A DNA stretch of 64,000 nt from Paenibacillus pinisoli (lineage in GTDB: Bacteria; Bacillota; Bacilli; Paenibacillales; Paenibacillaceae): positions 1,364,001 to 1,428,000 of the forward strand of contig NZ_QXQB01000001.1 in assembly GCF_003605435.1 (NCBI RefSeq). The letters run 5' to 3'. A program made the translations under genes and the position numbers. The notes below the pieces were generated by a model. The model ran no database searches and had not been told where the DNA came from. It was given only the letters and a program-made list of their open reading frames with translations. How positions within the stretch are numbered: position 1 is the stretch's first letter; each line of letters starts with the position of its first letter. Positions 43,437 through 52,359 of this stretch are shown in pieces.

Positions 43437-44864
43437 TTACTTCGAGAGGCTTTGCAGCACCTCGATGCCTTTCTCCAGCTGCGTATCTTCCTTCGCCAGC
43501 TTCTCACGGAGCAATTCGACGAGCCTGTAGCCTGTCTTGTCGTTGAATACGCCTGTGGACTCCAGCCCTTCGGCGCTCTGGAACGCCTTGAGCGCTGCTT
43601 CGGTCTGTTCGTCGAAGACGCCTTCCTTGCCAAGCGGACCGTAACCTAGCTCGCGCAGCATGACCTGAAGCGTGATGACATTGTCCCCATAGCTTCCGCG
43701 CTGCATCTTCGAGCCTGTGGCGAGCGGTCTGACCTTCGCATATTCAGGAAGGGATACTTCATAGTCCGGCGCGACGCCTTGCTTGTTGATCCACGTTCCG
43801 CCCGGTGTCTTCCACTGCGCTTCAGTGAGGCTGAGCACGGAGCCGTCAGGAAATTGTCTGAAGGCCTGAACAACGCCTTTCCCGTATGTCGTCTCCCCGA
43901 CTACCTGCGCTCCGGCGGATTCCTTCAAGGCTGCCGCCATCACTTCGCTGGCGCTTGCCGATTGACCATTCACCAGCACAGTAATCGGGAGCTTCCACTC
44001 CTTCTCCTGATGGGACAAGAAGCTGACCGTCTGGCGTTCATTTTTGTAGACGACATCCAATATCTTCTTATCCTTCGGTATAAGGACGCTGGCAATCTCG
44101 ATGGTGGACGTCAGCAGCCCGCCCGGATTGGAGCGCATATCCAGCAGGAGTCCTTTCAAGGGGCCTTCCGACTCCAGCTTCGCAAGCTCCTCCTTGAACT
44201 CCTTCGCCGTATTCTCGGCAAACCGGCTGATCGTAATATGGCCGATCCCGTCATCCAATCGCTCCGCCAACACGGTATGCACGGGGATAGCGGCACGCTT
44301 AAGCGTGATCTCCAGCGGCTCCTTCTCGCCTGCGCGCTGCAGCGTGAGCGTAACCGAGCTGCCTTCTTCTCCGCGCACGATGCCTAGCAGCTCCTGGAAG
44401 GACAAGCCCTTGACCTCTTTGCCGTCAACCGCAAGAATGACATCGCCTGCGAGCACGCCGCCGCGCTCCGCCGGCGTATCCTTAATCACCGAAGTAATGA
44501 CATACTGCTCTTCTTCCTTCCTCATGTTGGCGCCAATGCCGTAAAACTCGCCTTCATAAGATTGGGTATAGGCCTCGCCCTGCTCCCCGACCAAATATTG
44601 CGAATACGGGTCTTCGAGTGAAGCCAGCATGCCGCGGGCAGCGCCGTTAATCAGATCCTCCGGCTCAGCGCCTTCCAGATAATCATCCAATATTTTCGTG
44701 TAGGATGCGTTGAATTGCTTGAATGTAGGCTCCTTCAATATCGGATAGCGCATCGAAACCGATAGCGATCCGAATAGGTATCCAATAATTAGCAATGCAA
44801 ATACGCCGATGACGTATATGAATCCCGATTTCTTTTTGACTGGCGTTTCGCTGTAGTGATCCAT
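43437..44864 (-). CDS. ctpA: Carboxy-terminal processing protease, S41 family, with PDZ and peptidoglycan-binding domains
   Basis: A 475-residue membrane-anchored protease. One N-terminal helix spans about 14-34. A PDZ domain covers about 105-190 (IGANMRKEE, VLAGDVILAVDGK). The S41 catalytic domain has Ser304 in QSASASEVMAAAL, Lys329 in TYGKGVVQ and Gln333 of the catalytic dyad or triad. A C-terminal peptidoglycan-binding domain (ITLQVMLRELGYGPLGKEGVFDEQT) follows. CtpA/CtpB proteins cleave signalling or envelope proteins; CtpB acts in sporulation signalling. ATG at 44864 follows AAGGAG. Confidence 0.92.
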   Translation of the reverse strand: MDHYSETPVKKKSGFIYVIGVFALLIIGYLFGSLSVSMRYPILKEPTFKQFNASYTKILDDYLEGAEPEDLINGAARGMLASLEDPYSQYLVGEQGEAYTQSYEGEFYGIGANMRKEEEQYVITSVIKDTPAERGGVLAGDVILAVDGKEVKGLSFQELLGIVRGEEGSSVTLTLQRAGEKEPLEITLKRAAIPVHTVLAERLDDGIGHITISRFAENTAKEFKEELAKLESEGPLKGLLLDMRSNPGGLLTSTIEIASVLIPKDKKILDVVYKNERQTVSFLSHQEKEWKLPITVLVNGQSASASEVMAAALKESAGAQVVGETTYGKGVVQAFRQFPDGSVLSLTEAQWKTPGGTWINKQGVAPDYEVSLPEYAKVRPLATGSKMQRGSYGDNVITLQVMLRELGYGPLGKEGVFDEQTEAALKAFQSAEGLESTGVFNDKTGYRLVELLREKLAKEDTQLEKGIEVLQSLSK

Positions 44865-44955
44865 TCGATTATCTCCTTGTATGTAAGCTGGTTTTTCGCT
44901 ACAATCAACTTTATTGTGAATGCTGTGACGGCAACAGAGAGGAGCTACCGCTAGT

Positions 44956-45753
44956 ATGTATAAGCTGATTGCTATTGATGTGGACGACACGCTGCTAAGC
45001 GATAATTTAACGGTATCGGAAGAAACTCGAGGGGCGATGGCCGCCGCGATCGAGATGGGCGTTACGGTAACGCTCGCTACCGGCCGCATGTTCGCTTCCG
45101 CCCAGAAGATTGCGAAGGGCATTAATCTTAATGTACCTATTATCACGTATCAGGGTGCTCTCGTCAAAACGCTGCTCGATGGACAAGTTCTATATGAGCG
45201 TTCCGTACCGGCGGATGCGGCGCGGGAGCTGTACGACTACTGCAAGAAACATGGCCTTCATCTTCAATCCTATGTGAATGACGAGCTGTATGGCACCGAG
45301 GATAATGATCGGATCAAAGCCTATTCCAAGCTATCGAATATCCCATATTTAATTGAACCCGACTTCAGCAAGCTGATCGATCAGCCCACCAACAAAATGC
45401 TGATGATCGACGAGCCCGACCGTCTGGATGAGATTGCAATCGAGCTGCAATCGATCATCGGCGACCGGGTCCATATTACGAAGTCGAAAGCGCACTACCT
45501 GGAATTCATGCACAAAGAGGGCACGAAAGGCCATGCGCTGAAGTATATGGCCGAGCATATCGGCTGCTCGATGGAGGAGACGATTGCAATCGGCGACGCA
45601 TGGAACGACCGCGAGATGATCCAGGCCGCCGGACTTGGCGTCGCGATGGGCAACGCTGTGCCGATGCTGAAGGAAATCGCCGACTATGTGACACTGTCCA
45701 ACAATGAAGACGGCGTCAAGCATGTAATCGAGAAATTTATATTAAACCGTTAA
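44956..45753 (+). CDS. Cof-type HAD-IIB phosphatase
   Basis: A 265-residue haloacid dehalogenase phosphatase. The nucleophile Asp is in LIAIDVDDTLLSD, motif II Thr in TLATGRM, motif III Lys in KGHALKYMAEH, and motif IV in AIGDAWNDREMIQ. An IIB-type cap domain lies between motifs II and III. Such enzymes dephosphorylate sugar phosphates, pyridoxal phosphate or flavins; the substrate is not evident. AGAGGAG precedes the start. It is divergent from ctpA. Confidence 0.92.
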   Translation: MYKLIAIDVDDTLLSDNLTVSEETRGAMAAAIEMGVTVTLATGRMFASAQKIAKGINLNVPIITYQGALVKTLLDGQVLYERSVPADAARELYDYCKKHGLHLQSYVNDELYGTEDNDRIKAYSKLSNIPYLIEPDFSKLIDQPTNKMLMIDEPDRLDEIAIELQSIIGDRVHITKSKAHYLEFMHKEGTKGHALKYMAEHIGCSMEETIAIGDAWNDREMIQAAGLGVAMGNAVPMLKEIADYVTLSNNEDGVKHVIEKFILNR

Positions 45754-45760
45754 CCAACAT

Positions 45761-45795
45761 AATCAGCCCTGCGGCTTGTGGCCGCAGGGCTGATT
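45761..45795 (+). terminator. Hairpin between the Cof and CWC genes
   Basis: AATCAGCCCTGCGGC pairs with GCCGCAGGGCTGATT around TTGTG. No T-run follows, and the CWC ribosome site follows directly, so it may be a weak terminator or a structure that reduces downstream expression. Confidence 0.5.
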
Positions 45796-45813
45796 GTACA
45801 AGGAGGATTGATG

Positions 45814-46011
45814 ATGAGCGATAAATGTCCTCTGTGCGGCGAATGCAACCGCTGCGCGGCTCTGATGGAAGAGAACCCTCGCGATTGCTGGTGCTTTCAT
45901 GCCGCAATACCGAAGGAACTGCTTGCCCGCATTCCAGGCGATGCTCGCGGCAAGTCATGCGTATGCGAGAGCTGTGTCCGCGCTTATCGGATTGAAGAAA
46001 CTAAGAAGTAA
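45814..46011 (+). CDS. Cysteine-rich CWC family protein
   Basis: A 65-residue protein with ten Cys in CPLCGECNRCAALMEE, CWCFHA and CVCESCVRAY, the pattern of the cysteine-rich CWC family (PF14375), probably a zinc or iron-sulfur binding fold. The function is unknown. ATG at 45814 has AGGAGG 7 bases before it; an ATG at 45811 is also possible. Its last 11 bases overlap the end of the opposite-strand ABC ATPase gene. Confidence 0.85.
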   Translation: MSDKCPLCGECNRCAALMEENPRDCWCFHAAIPKELLARIPGDARGKSCVCESCVRAYRIEETKK

Positions 46012-46690
46012 CCAGTTGATGCTTCTTACCTGCCTGAAGCTCGGGCATGAAGGATGTCATCCTGATAATACGATCGCATAGTGCCTCCGCATCCTCATGA
46101 TCATGCGTCACTAATATGGATGTAATACCGGTCTGATGCAGCAATTCCTTCAATTCCTTCCGTATGCCGTTCTTAAGCTCCGAATCCAGATTACTGAATG
46201 GTTCATCCATGAGGAGCAGCCTCGGACTGGGTGCCAATGCCCTGGCGAAAGCAACGCGCTGCTGCTGGCCTCCGCTAAGCTCGTGCGGGTAGCGGTGGCC
46301 GTAGTCTGCCAGCTTCACAAGCTCCAGCATATCGGTTACACGATTCTTTCGCTCGTTCCGGCTTAATCCGCGCAAGCCGAAAGCAATATTCCGGCTAACG
46401 TTCATATGCGGGAACAGAGCATAGTCCTGGAACACCATTCCAACGCCGCGCCTCTCCGGTTGCACAAATTTATGACGGCTCGACATTGTTTCTCCCTGTA
46501 TGGAGATCTCGCCTTGACTTGGAGCTTCCAGTCCCGCTATAAGCCTGAGCAGCGTGCTCTTGCCGCTCCCGCTCTGGCCTAGCAAACCGACAACCTCTCC
46601 CTGCTCCAAATCTAGAGAAAAGTCATTTAGCACAGCAGCAGCAGTCCCAGGATATGAATACGACAATGCATGTATCGATACAAACGACAT
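46001..46690 (-). CDS. Iron(III) ABC transporter ATP-binding protein (FbpC-like, short)
   Basis: A 229-residue ATPase: Walker A GLLGQSGSGKSTLL, signature LSGGQQQRVAFARAL, Walker B LLLMDEPFSNLD and the switch His in VTHDHEDA. It ends shortly after the ABC core and lacks the C-terminal TOBE-type regulatory domain of longer FbpC/PotA proteins. The start overlaps the permease stop by TAATG. It forms an operon with the permease and binding protein. Iron(III) is inferred from the binding protein type and Fur box. Confidence 0.88.
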   Translation of the reverse strand: MSFVSIHALSYSYPGTAAAVLNDFSLDLEQGEVVGLLGQSGSGKSTLLRLIAGLEAPSQGEISIQGETMSSRHKFVQPERRGVGMVFQDYALFPHMNVSRNIAFGLRGLSRNERKNRVTDMLELVKLADYGHRYPHELSGGQQQRVAFARALAPSPRLLLMDEPFSNLDSELKNGIRKELKELLHQTGITSILVTHDHEDAEALCDRIIRMTSFMPELQAGKKHQLVTS

Positions 46691-48339
46691 TATGTACTTC
46701 CCCTCCTTCCCATCCATTGATAGATGCAAACTGCTATGACGCCCAACAGAATAATAATCAGGGATGGAATGGCCGCTTGATGAATCTGTTCATCACTGGC
46801 ATATTGATATGCTTTAGTAGCCAGCGTGTCGAAGTTGAACGGCCTGAGAAGCAGCGTCAGCGGCAGTTCCTTCACAATTTCCAGAAACGCCAGAATACCT
46901 CCAGTCAGCACAGCCCCTTTGATCAATGGCAGCTCCACCTTAAAAAATGTAGCCGTCACGCCGTGACCCAGCATTCTGGAGGCTTCGGAATATCGTTCGC
47001 CAATTCGGTCATATCCGGCATCTACGGCATTAAAACCTACAGCCAAAAACCGAATGATATAAGCAAATACAAGCATTATGAGCGACATACTCAGCACCAG
47101 CTTATTCGCCCCAAAGCCCATCGCCTCATAGACGCCTGCAAGCCTCTTGTCCAGGGATATAAATACGGCAAGCACACCGATAGAAAGAACAGCTCCCGGA
47201 ATGGAGTAACCCATGGAGAGAAGCTTGCTGCTAACTAACGTTATACCGGAACGCCAGGTGCGGCTCGCATTCGCTGCAATAACGGCCAACACCATTAGAA
47301 GTGCTGCCGCTGCCGCTGACACGCCCAGCGTATTGCCGATCATCCGGAAAAAGCGATCATTCCATACATCATCATAGGTCCAGACAGCCCATACCGCCAA
47401 TTGGGCAACAGGAATAAAAAAAGAGAGCAGCGTGATTATAATACCGACAGTTGCAGCAATCCCACCCGAGACTCGGCCAAGCCTCATTCTGCGCAGCGGA
47501 GTACTCCGGTTAACGGGCAGATGATATCTTCTTCGTCTGCGCATCCATCTCTCGGCTATAAATAATCCGATAATAAAGCTCATCAATAGCCCGGACAATC
47601 TGATGGCCGAATCTACATCGTACATGCCAAACCAGGTTTTGAAGATAGCGGCCGTAAACGTAGAAATACCGAAATGCTTTGACACTCCATAATCATTCAA
47701 TACTTCAAATGCGACCAGACTCGCGCCGCCCGCTATCGCTCCTTGCGACAACGGCAGCACAATTCTAAAGAAATTCGAGACGGGATGCCCTCCGAGCAGC
47801 CGTGCATTCTCGATAAAGGAAGCACTGTGCTTCTCTAGAAATGTACGAGTGATCAGGTATACGTATGGAAAAAGAAATAAGGAGAAAATCCATATCGCGC
47901 CTTCCATCGACATGATGTTGAAGTAGCGCTGGTCCACGGACCAGCCCAGCGTATTGCGCATAAAGGTCTGTACGCTTCCGGTATAGCTTAGCATCGAACC
48001 ATACGTATAAGCCGCAATGTAAGGCGGAATCGCCAACGGCAACACAAAGGCAAATGATAGAAATCTGCGCAGAGGAAAATCGTAAGCGGTCGTCAGCCAA
48101 GCTAGCGATGTGCCTGCAACAACCGTAGCGGCGACAGTCCCGCCAGTCAACAAGAGCGATTCCCACGCGTAATTGAACAGCATGTATTCCTGAATATGCG
48201 CCCAGTTCTCGCTCGGACGTCGCAATAAGCCCGTTAAAATATAAAGAGACGGAAGAAGGGCTGCAAGAGCCCCAATTCCGCTTATGACAATCCAACCGTT
48301 CAGCTTATGTCTGATTCTACTCGGCAATAAGTGCTTCAT
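46690..48339 (-). CDS. Iron(III) ABC transporter permease, fused two-domain (FbpB-like)
   Basis: A 549-residue membrane protein with about twelve hydrophobic segments in two homologous halves, each with a BPD_transp_1-type EAA loop: ENARLLGGHPVSNFFRIVLPL in the first half and EASRMLGHGVTATFFKVELPL in the second. This fused arrangement is usual for FbpB/FutB iron transporters. ATG at 48339 lies 5 bases after the binding protein stop. The cluster order is binding protein, permease, ATPase. Confidence 0.9.
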   Translation of the reverse strand: MKHLLPSRIRHKLNGWIVISGIGALAALLPSLYILTGLLRRPSENWAHIQEYMLFNYAWESLLLTGGTVAATVVAGTSLAWLTTAYDFPLRRFLSFAFVLPLAIPPYIAAYTYGSMLSYTGSVQTFMRNTLGWSVDQRYFNIMSMEGAIWIFSLFLFPYVYLITRTFLEKHSASFIENARLLGGHPVSNFFRIVLPLSQGAIAGGASLVAFEVLNDYGVSKHFGISTFTAAIFKTWFGMYDVDSAIRLSGLLMSFIIGLFIAERWMRRRRRYHLPVNRSTPLRRMRLGRVSGGIAATVGIIITLLSFFIPVAQLAVWAVWTYDDVWNDRFFRMIGNTLGVSAAAAALLMVLAVIAANASRTWRSGITLVSSKLLSMGYSIPGAVLSIGVLAVFISLDKRLAGVYEAMGFGANKLVLSMSLIMLVFAYIIRFLAVGFNAVDAGYDRIGERYSEASRMLGHGVTATFFKVELPLIKGAVLTGGILAFLEIVKELPLTLLLRPFNFDTLATKAYQYASDEQIHQAAIPSLIIILLGVIAVCIYQWMGRRGST

Positions 48340-48344
48340 ACTGC

Positions 48345-49418
48345 TTACTTCCAAGCAGCTTTGTTCAACAGCTCGGTTGCTTTCTTATTATGCACGCCCA
48401 GTTTGGCGTAATCGATGTTTTGCTTTTTGAACTCGCCCCAGCCCTTAAGCAGCTCAGGCAATTCGGCCGCAGTATTGACAGGGAACTCGAAGCTGCCATT
48501 TGTCAGCATTTCCTGTCCATCTTTGCCCGTCATATATTCAATTAGCTTAAGCGCATTGGCTTTGTTTTTTGCATGAGCCGCCAGACCGATGCCGCTAATA
48601 TTGAGGTGCGTCCCTGTCGTCTCCTGGTTAGGGAAAAAGATGCCTATGTTCTCAGCAACCTTCACTTCCTCAGCATCCTTGGAGTGCAGCATTTGTCCTA
48701 CATAATAAGTATTCATAATCGCTACATCGCCGACGCCTGCCACAATAGCTTTCGCTTGATCACGGTCGCCGCCTTCCGGATCGCGGGCGAAATTCGCGAC
48801 AATCCCCTTCGCCCACTCCAGCGTCTGCTCTTCCCCATTCAGTTCGATCAAGGATGCGACTAGCGACTGGTTATACAGATTCGTGGAGGAACGAGCCAGC
48901 ACCTTGCCCTTCCACTGCTCATCCGTCAGCGCCTCGTAGGTCGAGAGCTGATCCGGGGTAACCCGGTCTTTGGCATAGACGATGACCCGGGCCCGAGAAG
49001 CCAGCGCTACCCAGTTATTATCTGCATCTCTAAGCTCAGCGGGCACGTTGCGGTTGATGGTCTCCGATTCGATCGGCTGCAGGACGCCGCTTTCCTTCGC
49101 GTAGTTCAGCACACCGCCGTCCACCGTAATGAACAGATCCGCTTCAGAGCTCTCTCCTTCGCGCTTCATCCGTTCCACCAATTCCTCAGCCGTGCCTTTA
49201 ATTTCATTAACCGTAATGCCCGTTTTCTTCTCAAATTCATCGAACATCGCAAAGTCTATATCGTAATGACGGGCCGTAAAGACGTTAACAACCTGATCTC
49301 CTTTAGAAGCGCCTGCTGAATCAGTGTTTTTGTTTCCGCTATTGCTCGCGCATCCCGTCAGGATGAGTACGGCCGCCATGGCTGCCAACATCGATTTAAC
49401 TATGTACTTCTGTTTCAT
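48345..49418 (-). CDS. Iron(III) ABC transporter substrate-binding lipoprotein (FbpA/FutA-like)
   Basis: A 357-residue exported lipoprotein. The signal peptide ends in the lipobox LTGC (Cys at about 22), followed by an Asn/Ser-rich linker. VVNVFTARHYDIDFAMFDEFEKKTGITVNEIKG is the usual start of FbpA-type proteins, and NTYYVGQML holds the adjacent tyrosines used as iron ligands. ATG at 49418 follows GAGGGAGAAG. A Fur box lies 37 bases upstream. The protein captures Fe(III) and feeds the permease encoded next. Confidence 0.9.
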   Translation of the reverse strand: MKQKYIVKSMLAAMAAVLILTGCASNSGNKNTDSAGASKGDQVVNVFTARHYDIDFAMFDEFEKKTGITVNEIKGTAEELVERMKREGESSEADLFITVDGGVLNYAKESGVLQPIESETINRNVPAELRDADNNWVALASRARVIVYAKDRVTPDQLSTYEALTDEQWKGKVLARSSTNLYNQSLVASLIELNGEEQTLEWAKGIVANFARDPEGGDRDQAKAIVAGVGDVAIMNTYYVGQMLHSKDAEEVKVAENIGIFFPNQETTGTHLNISGIGLAAHAKNKANALKLIEYMTGKDGQEMLTNGSFEFPVNTAAELPELLKGWGEFKKQNIDYAKLGVHNKKATELLNKAAWK

Positions 49419-49454
49419 TGATCTTCTCCCTCTCATTCCCGCTATCATTCTTGT

Positions 49455-49469
49455 TGATAATGAATATCA
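49455..49469. promoter_or_regulatory. Fur box upstream of the iron(III) ABC operon
   Basis: TGATAATGAATATCA matches the 7-1-7 Fur consensus TGATAATNATTATCA at 13 of 14 fixed positions. It lies in the 128-base gap between the kinase gene and the binding protein gene. Confidence 0.75.
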
Positions 49470-49546
49470 TTACCACAATAGTCATTGTAACGAATGAAAA
49501 TGAGAAAATGCTGTGAAAACGAAAAAAATTTGCACATATATTACAT

Positions 49547-50953
49547 CTAATCTGGTGTGACGGGAATGGTTAAGATAGCAACAGTCCCGCCGCTTGGATG
49601 ATTGTCCACAGAGATTGTGCCTTGAACACTATGCATAATCCGTTTGGCAATCGGCAAGCCAAGCCCATAGCCGAGTTTACCCCCGCTCCTCGACTTGTCC
49701 GCTCGGTAGAAGCGGTCCCAAATATAAGGCAAGTCCTTCTCCTCAATACCAATCCCCTTATCCGCGATTGAAATAATCGCCTTTCCCTCATGCCGCTCCG
49801 CAAGCACGGTCACTTCCCGGCTATCGCCCGAATACTTCACCGCATTATCGAGCACAATGCGAAGAACGCCTTCCAGATGGCTGTCACCGATAGCAAGCGA
49901 TATTCCGTCCAATTCTTCTGCCTCCAGCTTAAAAGAAAACGAAGGATGCGCAACGCCCATCTTCCCTACGACAGCATTCAATAATGCCACTGGCGTACCG
50001 CAGCGCTCGACTGTGGCATTCTCCTCCAGCTTCTCTGCCCTGGAAAGAGTCAATAGCTCTTCTACCAGCGATTTCAGCCTGGTCAATTCCTCCATGGATA
50101 TCCGCAGCGATTCATCGAGCACCTCCGGATTATGTTTTCCCCATCTCCGAAGAAGCGCCAGATGTCCCTCCATAACGGCAATAGGAGTTCTAAGCTCATG
50201 CGAAGCATCCTCGACAAACTGCTTCTGCTGAAGAAAGGAGCGTTCCACCTCATCCATCATGTCGTTAAACATCATTTTCAGTGCAGAGATATCGTCCTTG
50301 GAAGCGCCCGGCGCCATTCTCTCCTGCAGGCCATTCTGTTTCACCTTGCGGATTGTCTCATTCATGGATCGCAGCGGCTTGATCAGCTGCCGCGCAACCA
50401 ATCTTCCTCCCAATACGCTAACCATAATCGCAACCAGACAGCAAATAACCATAATTCGGTAAAAAGCAGAAATCAGCCCCTCGATATCTTCGACACTACG
50501 GACAATTTCTACCGTTCCTCGAAAATCAAAAATCGTAATTGGACTCCGGCTGATCAGCATCCCGTCGGCATAATGCGTGTCCATCCTGCTGCCAGAGGGC
50601 AAGCCGGCCTGCACCATAGCTGTCGGCATATTATCAGCCGTCACAATAATGGGAGTCCCGCCTTCGGTCAAAATCCGAATCATGCCGTCCCGTCTATTGG
50701 CTCGCTCCAAATAATGACGGATATCGGTATGATCGCCTTCCCCGATTCTCACTTCTTTAGACAATAACAGATTAAGAAGCTCCTTCATGTCCTGCTCCAT
50801 GCGATGCTGCTCCTGCTTCGCCATCCATTTGTCCACAAATACGAATTGAATCAAATTGCTGGCGGCGAACAGTCCGCATAGCAGCAGAGAGGCCCATATT
50901 GTCAGCTTCCAGTGGATGGGCACTTTGGCATAGAAATGTCCGATCCTGCTCAT
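49547..50953 (-). CDS. Membrane sensor histidine kinase of the iron cluster
   Basis: A 468-residue kinase. Helices at about 17-40 and 166-185 enclose an extracytoplasmic sensor of about 125 residues (KEVRIGEGDHTDIRHYL, then TPIIVTADNMPTAMVQAGLP) with no obvious metal motif. HAMP, HisKA with His252 in DASHELRTPIAVMEGH, and HATPase_c with DNAVKYS and DKGIGI follow. It overlaps the response regulator gene by 4 bases (ATGA). The same strand and a Fur box tie it to the iron transporter operon that follows. Confidence 0.9.
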   Translation of the reverse strand: MSRIGHFYAKVPIHWKLTIWASLLLCGLFAASNLIQFVFVDKWMAKQEQHRMEQDMKELLNLLLSKEVRIGEGDHTDIRHYLERANRRDGMIRILTEGGTPIIVTADNMPTAMVQAGLPSGSRMDTHYADGMLISRSPITIFDFRGTVEIVRSVEDIEGLISAFYRIMVICCLVAIMVSVLGGRLVARQLIKPLRSMNETIRKVKQNGLQERMAPGASKDDISALKMMFNDMMDEVERSFLQQKQFVEDASHELRTPIAVMEGHLALLRRWGKHNPEVLDESLRISMEELTRLKSLVEELLTLSRAEKLEENATVERCGTPVALLNAVVGKMGVAHPSFSFKLEAEELDGISLAIGDSHLEGVLRIVLDNAVKYSGDSREVTVLAERHEGKAIISIADKGIGIEEKDLPYIWDRFYRADKSRSGGKLGYGLGLPIAKRIMHSVQGTISVDNHPSGGTVAILTIPVTPD

Positions 50954-51624
50954 CTTCGCATCACATAGCCGATACCGCGAATCGTCTCGATGCAGCTGGC
51001 TGCTCCAGGCACATCAATTTTATTGCGCAAATACCGCACATAGACATCAACCACATTGGTATCCACTACGGCATCATAGCCCCATACGCTGTCAAGTAAA
51101 GTTTCCCTTGGCATAACCCGGTTCAAATTTTTCATAAACGTCTCCAGCAGTCCAAATTCCCGCTTTGTCAGCTCCAGCATCTTTGTACCTCTGCTAACCA
51201 GGCGAGAGACAGTATCCAATCTAAGCTCCCCGCAGCTCAGCATAGAGTCCGGCTCTCCCTCAACCTGCTGCCTGCGGAAGACCACTCTGATTCGGGCTAG
51301 AAGCTCTTCGATAGCAAACGGCTTTGCAATATAATCATCAGCTCCAGTATCCAGCCCCGATACGCGGTCTGTAACACTGTCACGGGCCGTAATCATAATA
51401 ATCGGCACCTGCTTATACGCCCGTATGGCCTTGCATACCTCTATCCCATCCATCTCAGGCAACATCAGATCAAGCAAGATCAAATCCCAATGTTCGTCCA
51501 GCGCAAGGCGCGAACCCGTCGCTCCCTCGAAAGCAATTGTTACATTGAAGCCTTCATGACAAAGCTCCAGCTCGATAAATCTGGCCAGATTCACTTCATC
51601 CTCTATAAGCAGAATTCGCTTCAA
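50950..51624 (-). CDS. OmpR-family response regulator of the iron cluster
   Basis: A 224-residue regulator: receiver domain with Asp52 (LILLDLMLPEMDG) as the phosphorylation site and Lys in AKPF, then a winged helix domain with LTKREFGLLETFMKNLNRVMPRETLL and VDVYVRYLRNKI. It starts the two-gene operon with the kinase. A Fur box sits between its -35 and -10. Targets probably include the iron ABC operon immediately downstream. Confidence 0.92.
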   Translation of the reverse strand: MKRILLIEDEVNLARFIELELCHEGFNVTIAFEGATGSRLALDEHWDLILLDLMLPEMDGIEVCKAIRAYKQVPIIMITARDSVTDRVSGLDTGADDYIAKPFAIEELLARIRVVFRRQQVEGEPDSMLSCGELRLDTVSRLVSRGTKMLELTKREFGLLETFMKNLNRVMPRETLLDSVWGYDAVVDTNVVDVYVRYLRNKIDVPGAASCIETIRGIGYVMRR

Positions 51625-51673
51625 CCGTCATACCTCCCCTTGCCATACACGCTCAGTGTTGCTTCATGTCCCC

Positions 51674-51703
51674 ATTCTATTTGATAATAATTTTCATTGT
51701 CAA
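51674..51703 (-). promoter_or_regulatory. Promoter of the two-component system operon
   Basis: TTGACA (51703-51698) and TAGAAT (51679-51674) on the minus strand, spacer 18 bp, with the Fur box inside the spacer. Confidence 0.7.
51682..51696. promoter_or_regulatory. Fur box at the two-component system promoter
   Basis: TGATAATAATTTTCA matches TGATAATNATTATCA at 13 of 14 fixed positions and lies between -35 and -10, a position that would block RNA polymerase. Confidence 0.75.
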
Positions 51704-51715
51704 TCATAATGAATG

Positions 51716-51760
51716 CAAAAAGGACTTCCTATAGCAGATGAATCCCGCTTGGAAGTCCTT
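51716..51760 (-). terminator. Terminator of fur
   Basis: AAGGACTTCC (51720-51729) and GGAAGTCCTT (51751-51760) form a 10-bp stem followed on the minus strand by TTTTTGC. Confidence 0.8.
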
Positions 51761-51808
51761 ATTTTCACGCTGATATTTGTTATAGACTACTACATTACTT
51801 TATATAGC

Positions 51809-52285
51809 CTAGGAGACAGCTTTGGAATGTCGCTTGCATTCGCCGCTTTGGCATTCCTTATAGTTGCCGGTGAAGTCCAGACGATGATCCAGCACCTTGA
51901 AGCCGTATTCCCGCTCCAGCCGCTCCTCCAGATCCGTCAGCCAGTCTTCTTTGATTTCCTCAAGCGCGCCGCACTTTTGGCAAATCAAATGATGGTGCAT
52001 ATGCTCATGGTCTTCGCCGCGCAGGTCGAAGCGGGCGACGCCGTCGCCAAAGTTCATCTTCGCCACGATCTGCAGCTCTGCCAGCAGCTCAAGCGTGCGG
52101 TAGACCGTTGCGAGGCCAATCTCCGGGAATTTCTCCTTTACAAGCATGTAGACATCTTCCGCGCTCAGATGCTCCTGCTCGTTCTCCAGAAGAACCCGCA
52201 CTATGATTTCACGCTGGGTCGTCAGCTTATAACCATTTTCCATTAAGCTTCTTTTGATTTTATCTATCTCAGCCGAAACGTTCAT
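51809..52285 (-). CDS. fur: Ferric uptake regulator Fur
   Basis: A 158-residue Fur-family regulator. The DNA-binding half reads YKLTTQREIIVRVLLENEQEHLSAEDVYMLVKEKFPEIGLATVYRTLELLAEL, very close to B. subtilis Fur rather than PerR or Zur. The dimer and metal half has HEHMHHHLICQKCGALEE; the CxxC here and the second pair in CQSGEC would hold structural zinc. ATG at 52285 follows GGAGGTG. A PerR-type palindrome lies upstream, as for fur in B. subtilis, which is under PerR. This protein is the likely reader of the Fur boxes 0.2-9 kb downstream. Confidence 0.92.
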   Translation of the reverse strand: MNVSAEIDKIKRSLMENGYKLTTQREIIVRVLLENEQEHLSAEDVYMLVKEKFPEIGLATVYRTLELLAELQIVAKMNFGDGVARFDLRGEDHEHMHHHLICQKCGALEEIKEDWLTDLEERLEREYGFKVLDHRLDFTGNYKECQSGECKRHSKAVS

Positions 52286-52359
52286 CTCTTCGCACCTCCA
52301 ATGATGGTATCGCACACGATCTATGAATAGCCTGCCGCAAGACGGCAAGCGCCAGGAAT

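Noticed and set aside
43357-43546. Small plus-strand frame over the CtpA terminator
   Set aside because: It spans the terminator hairpin and the 3' end of ctpA and has no ribosome site.
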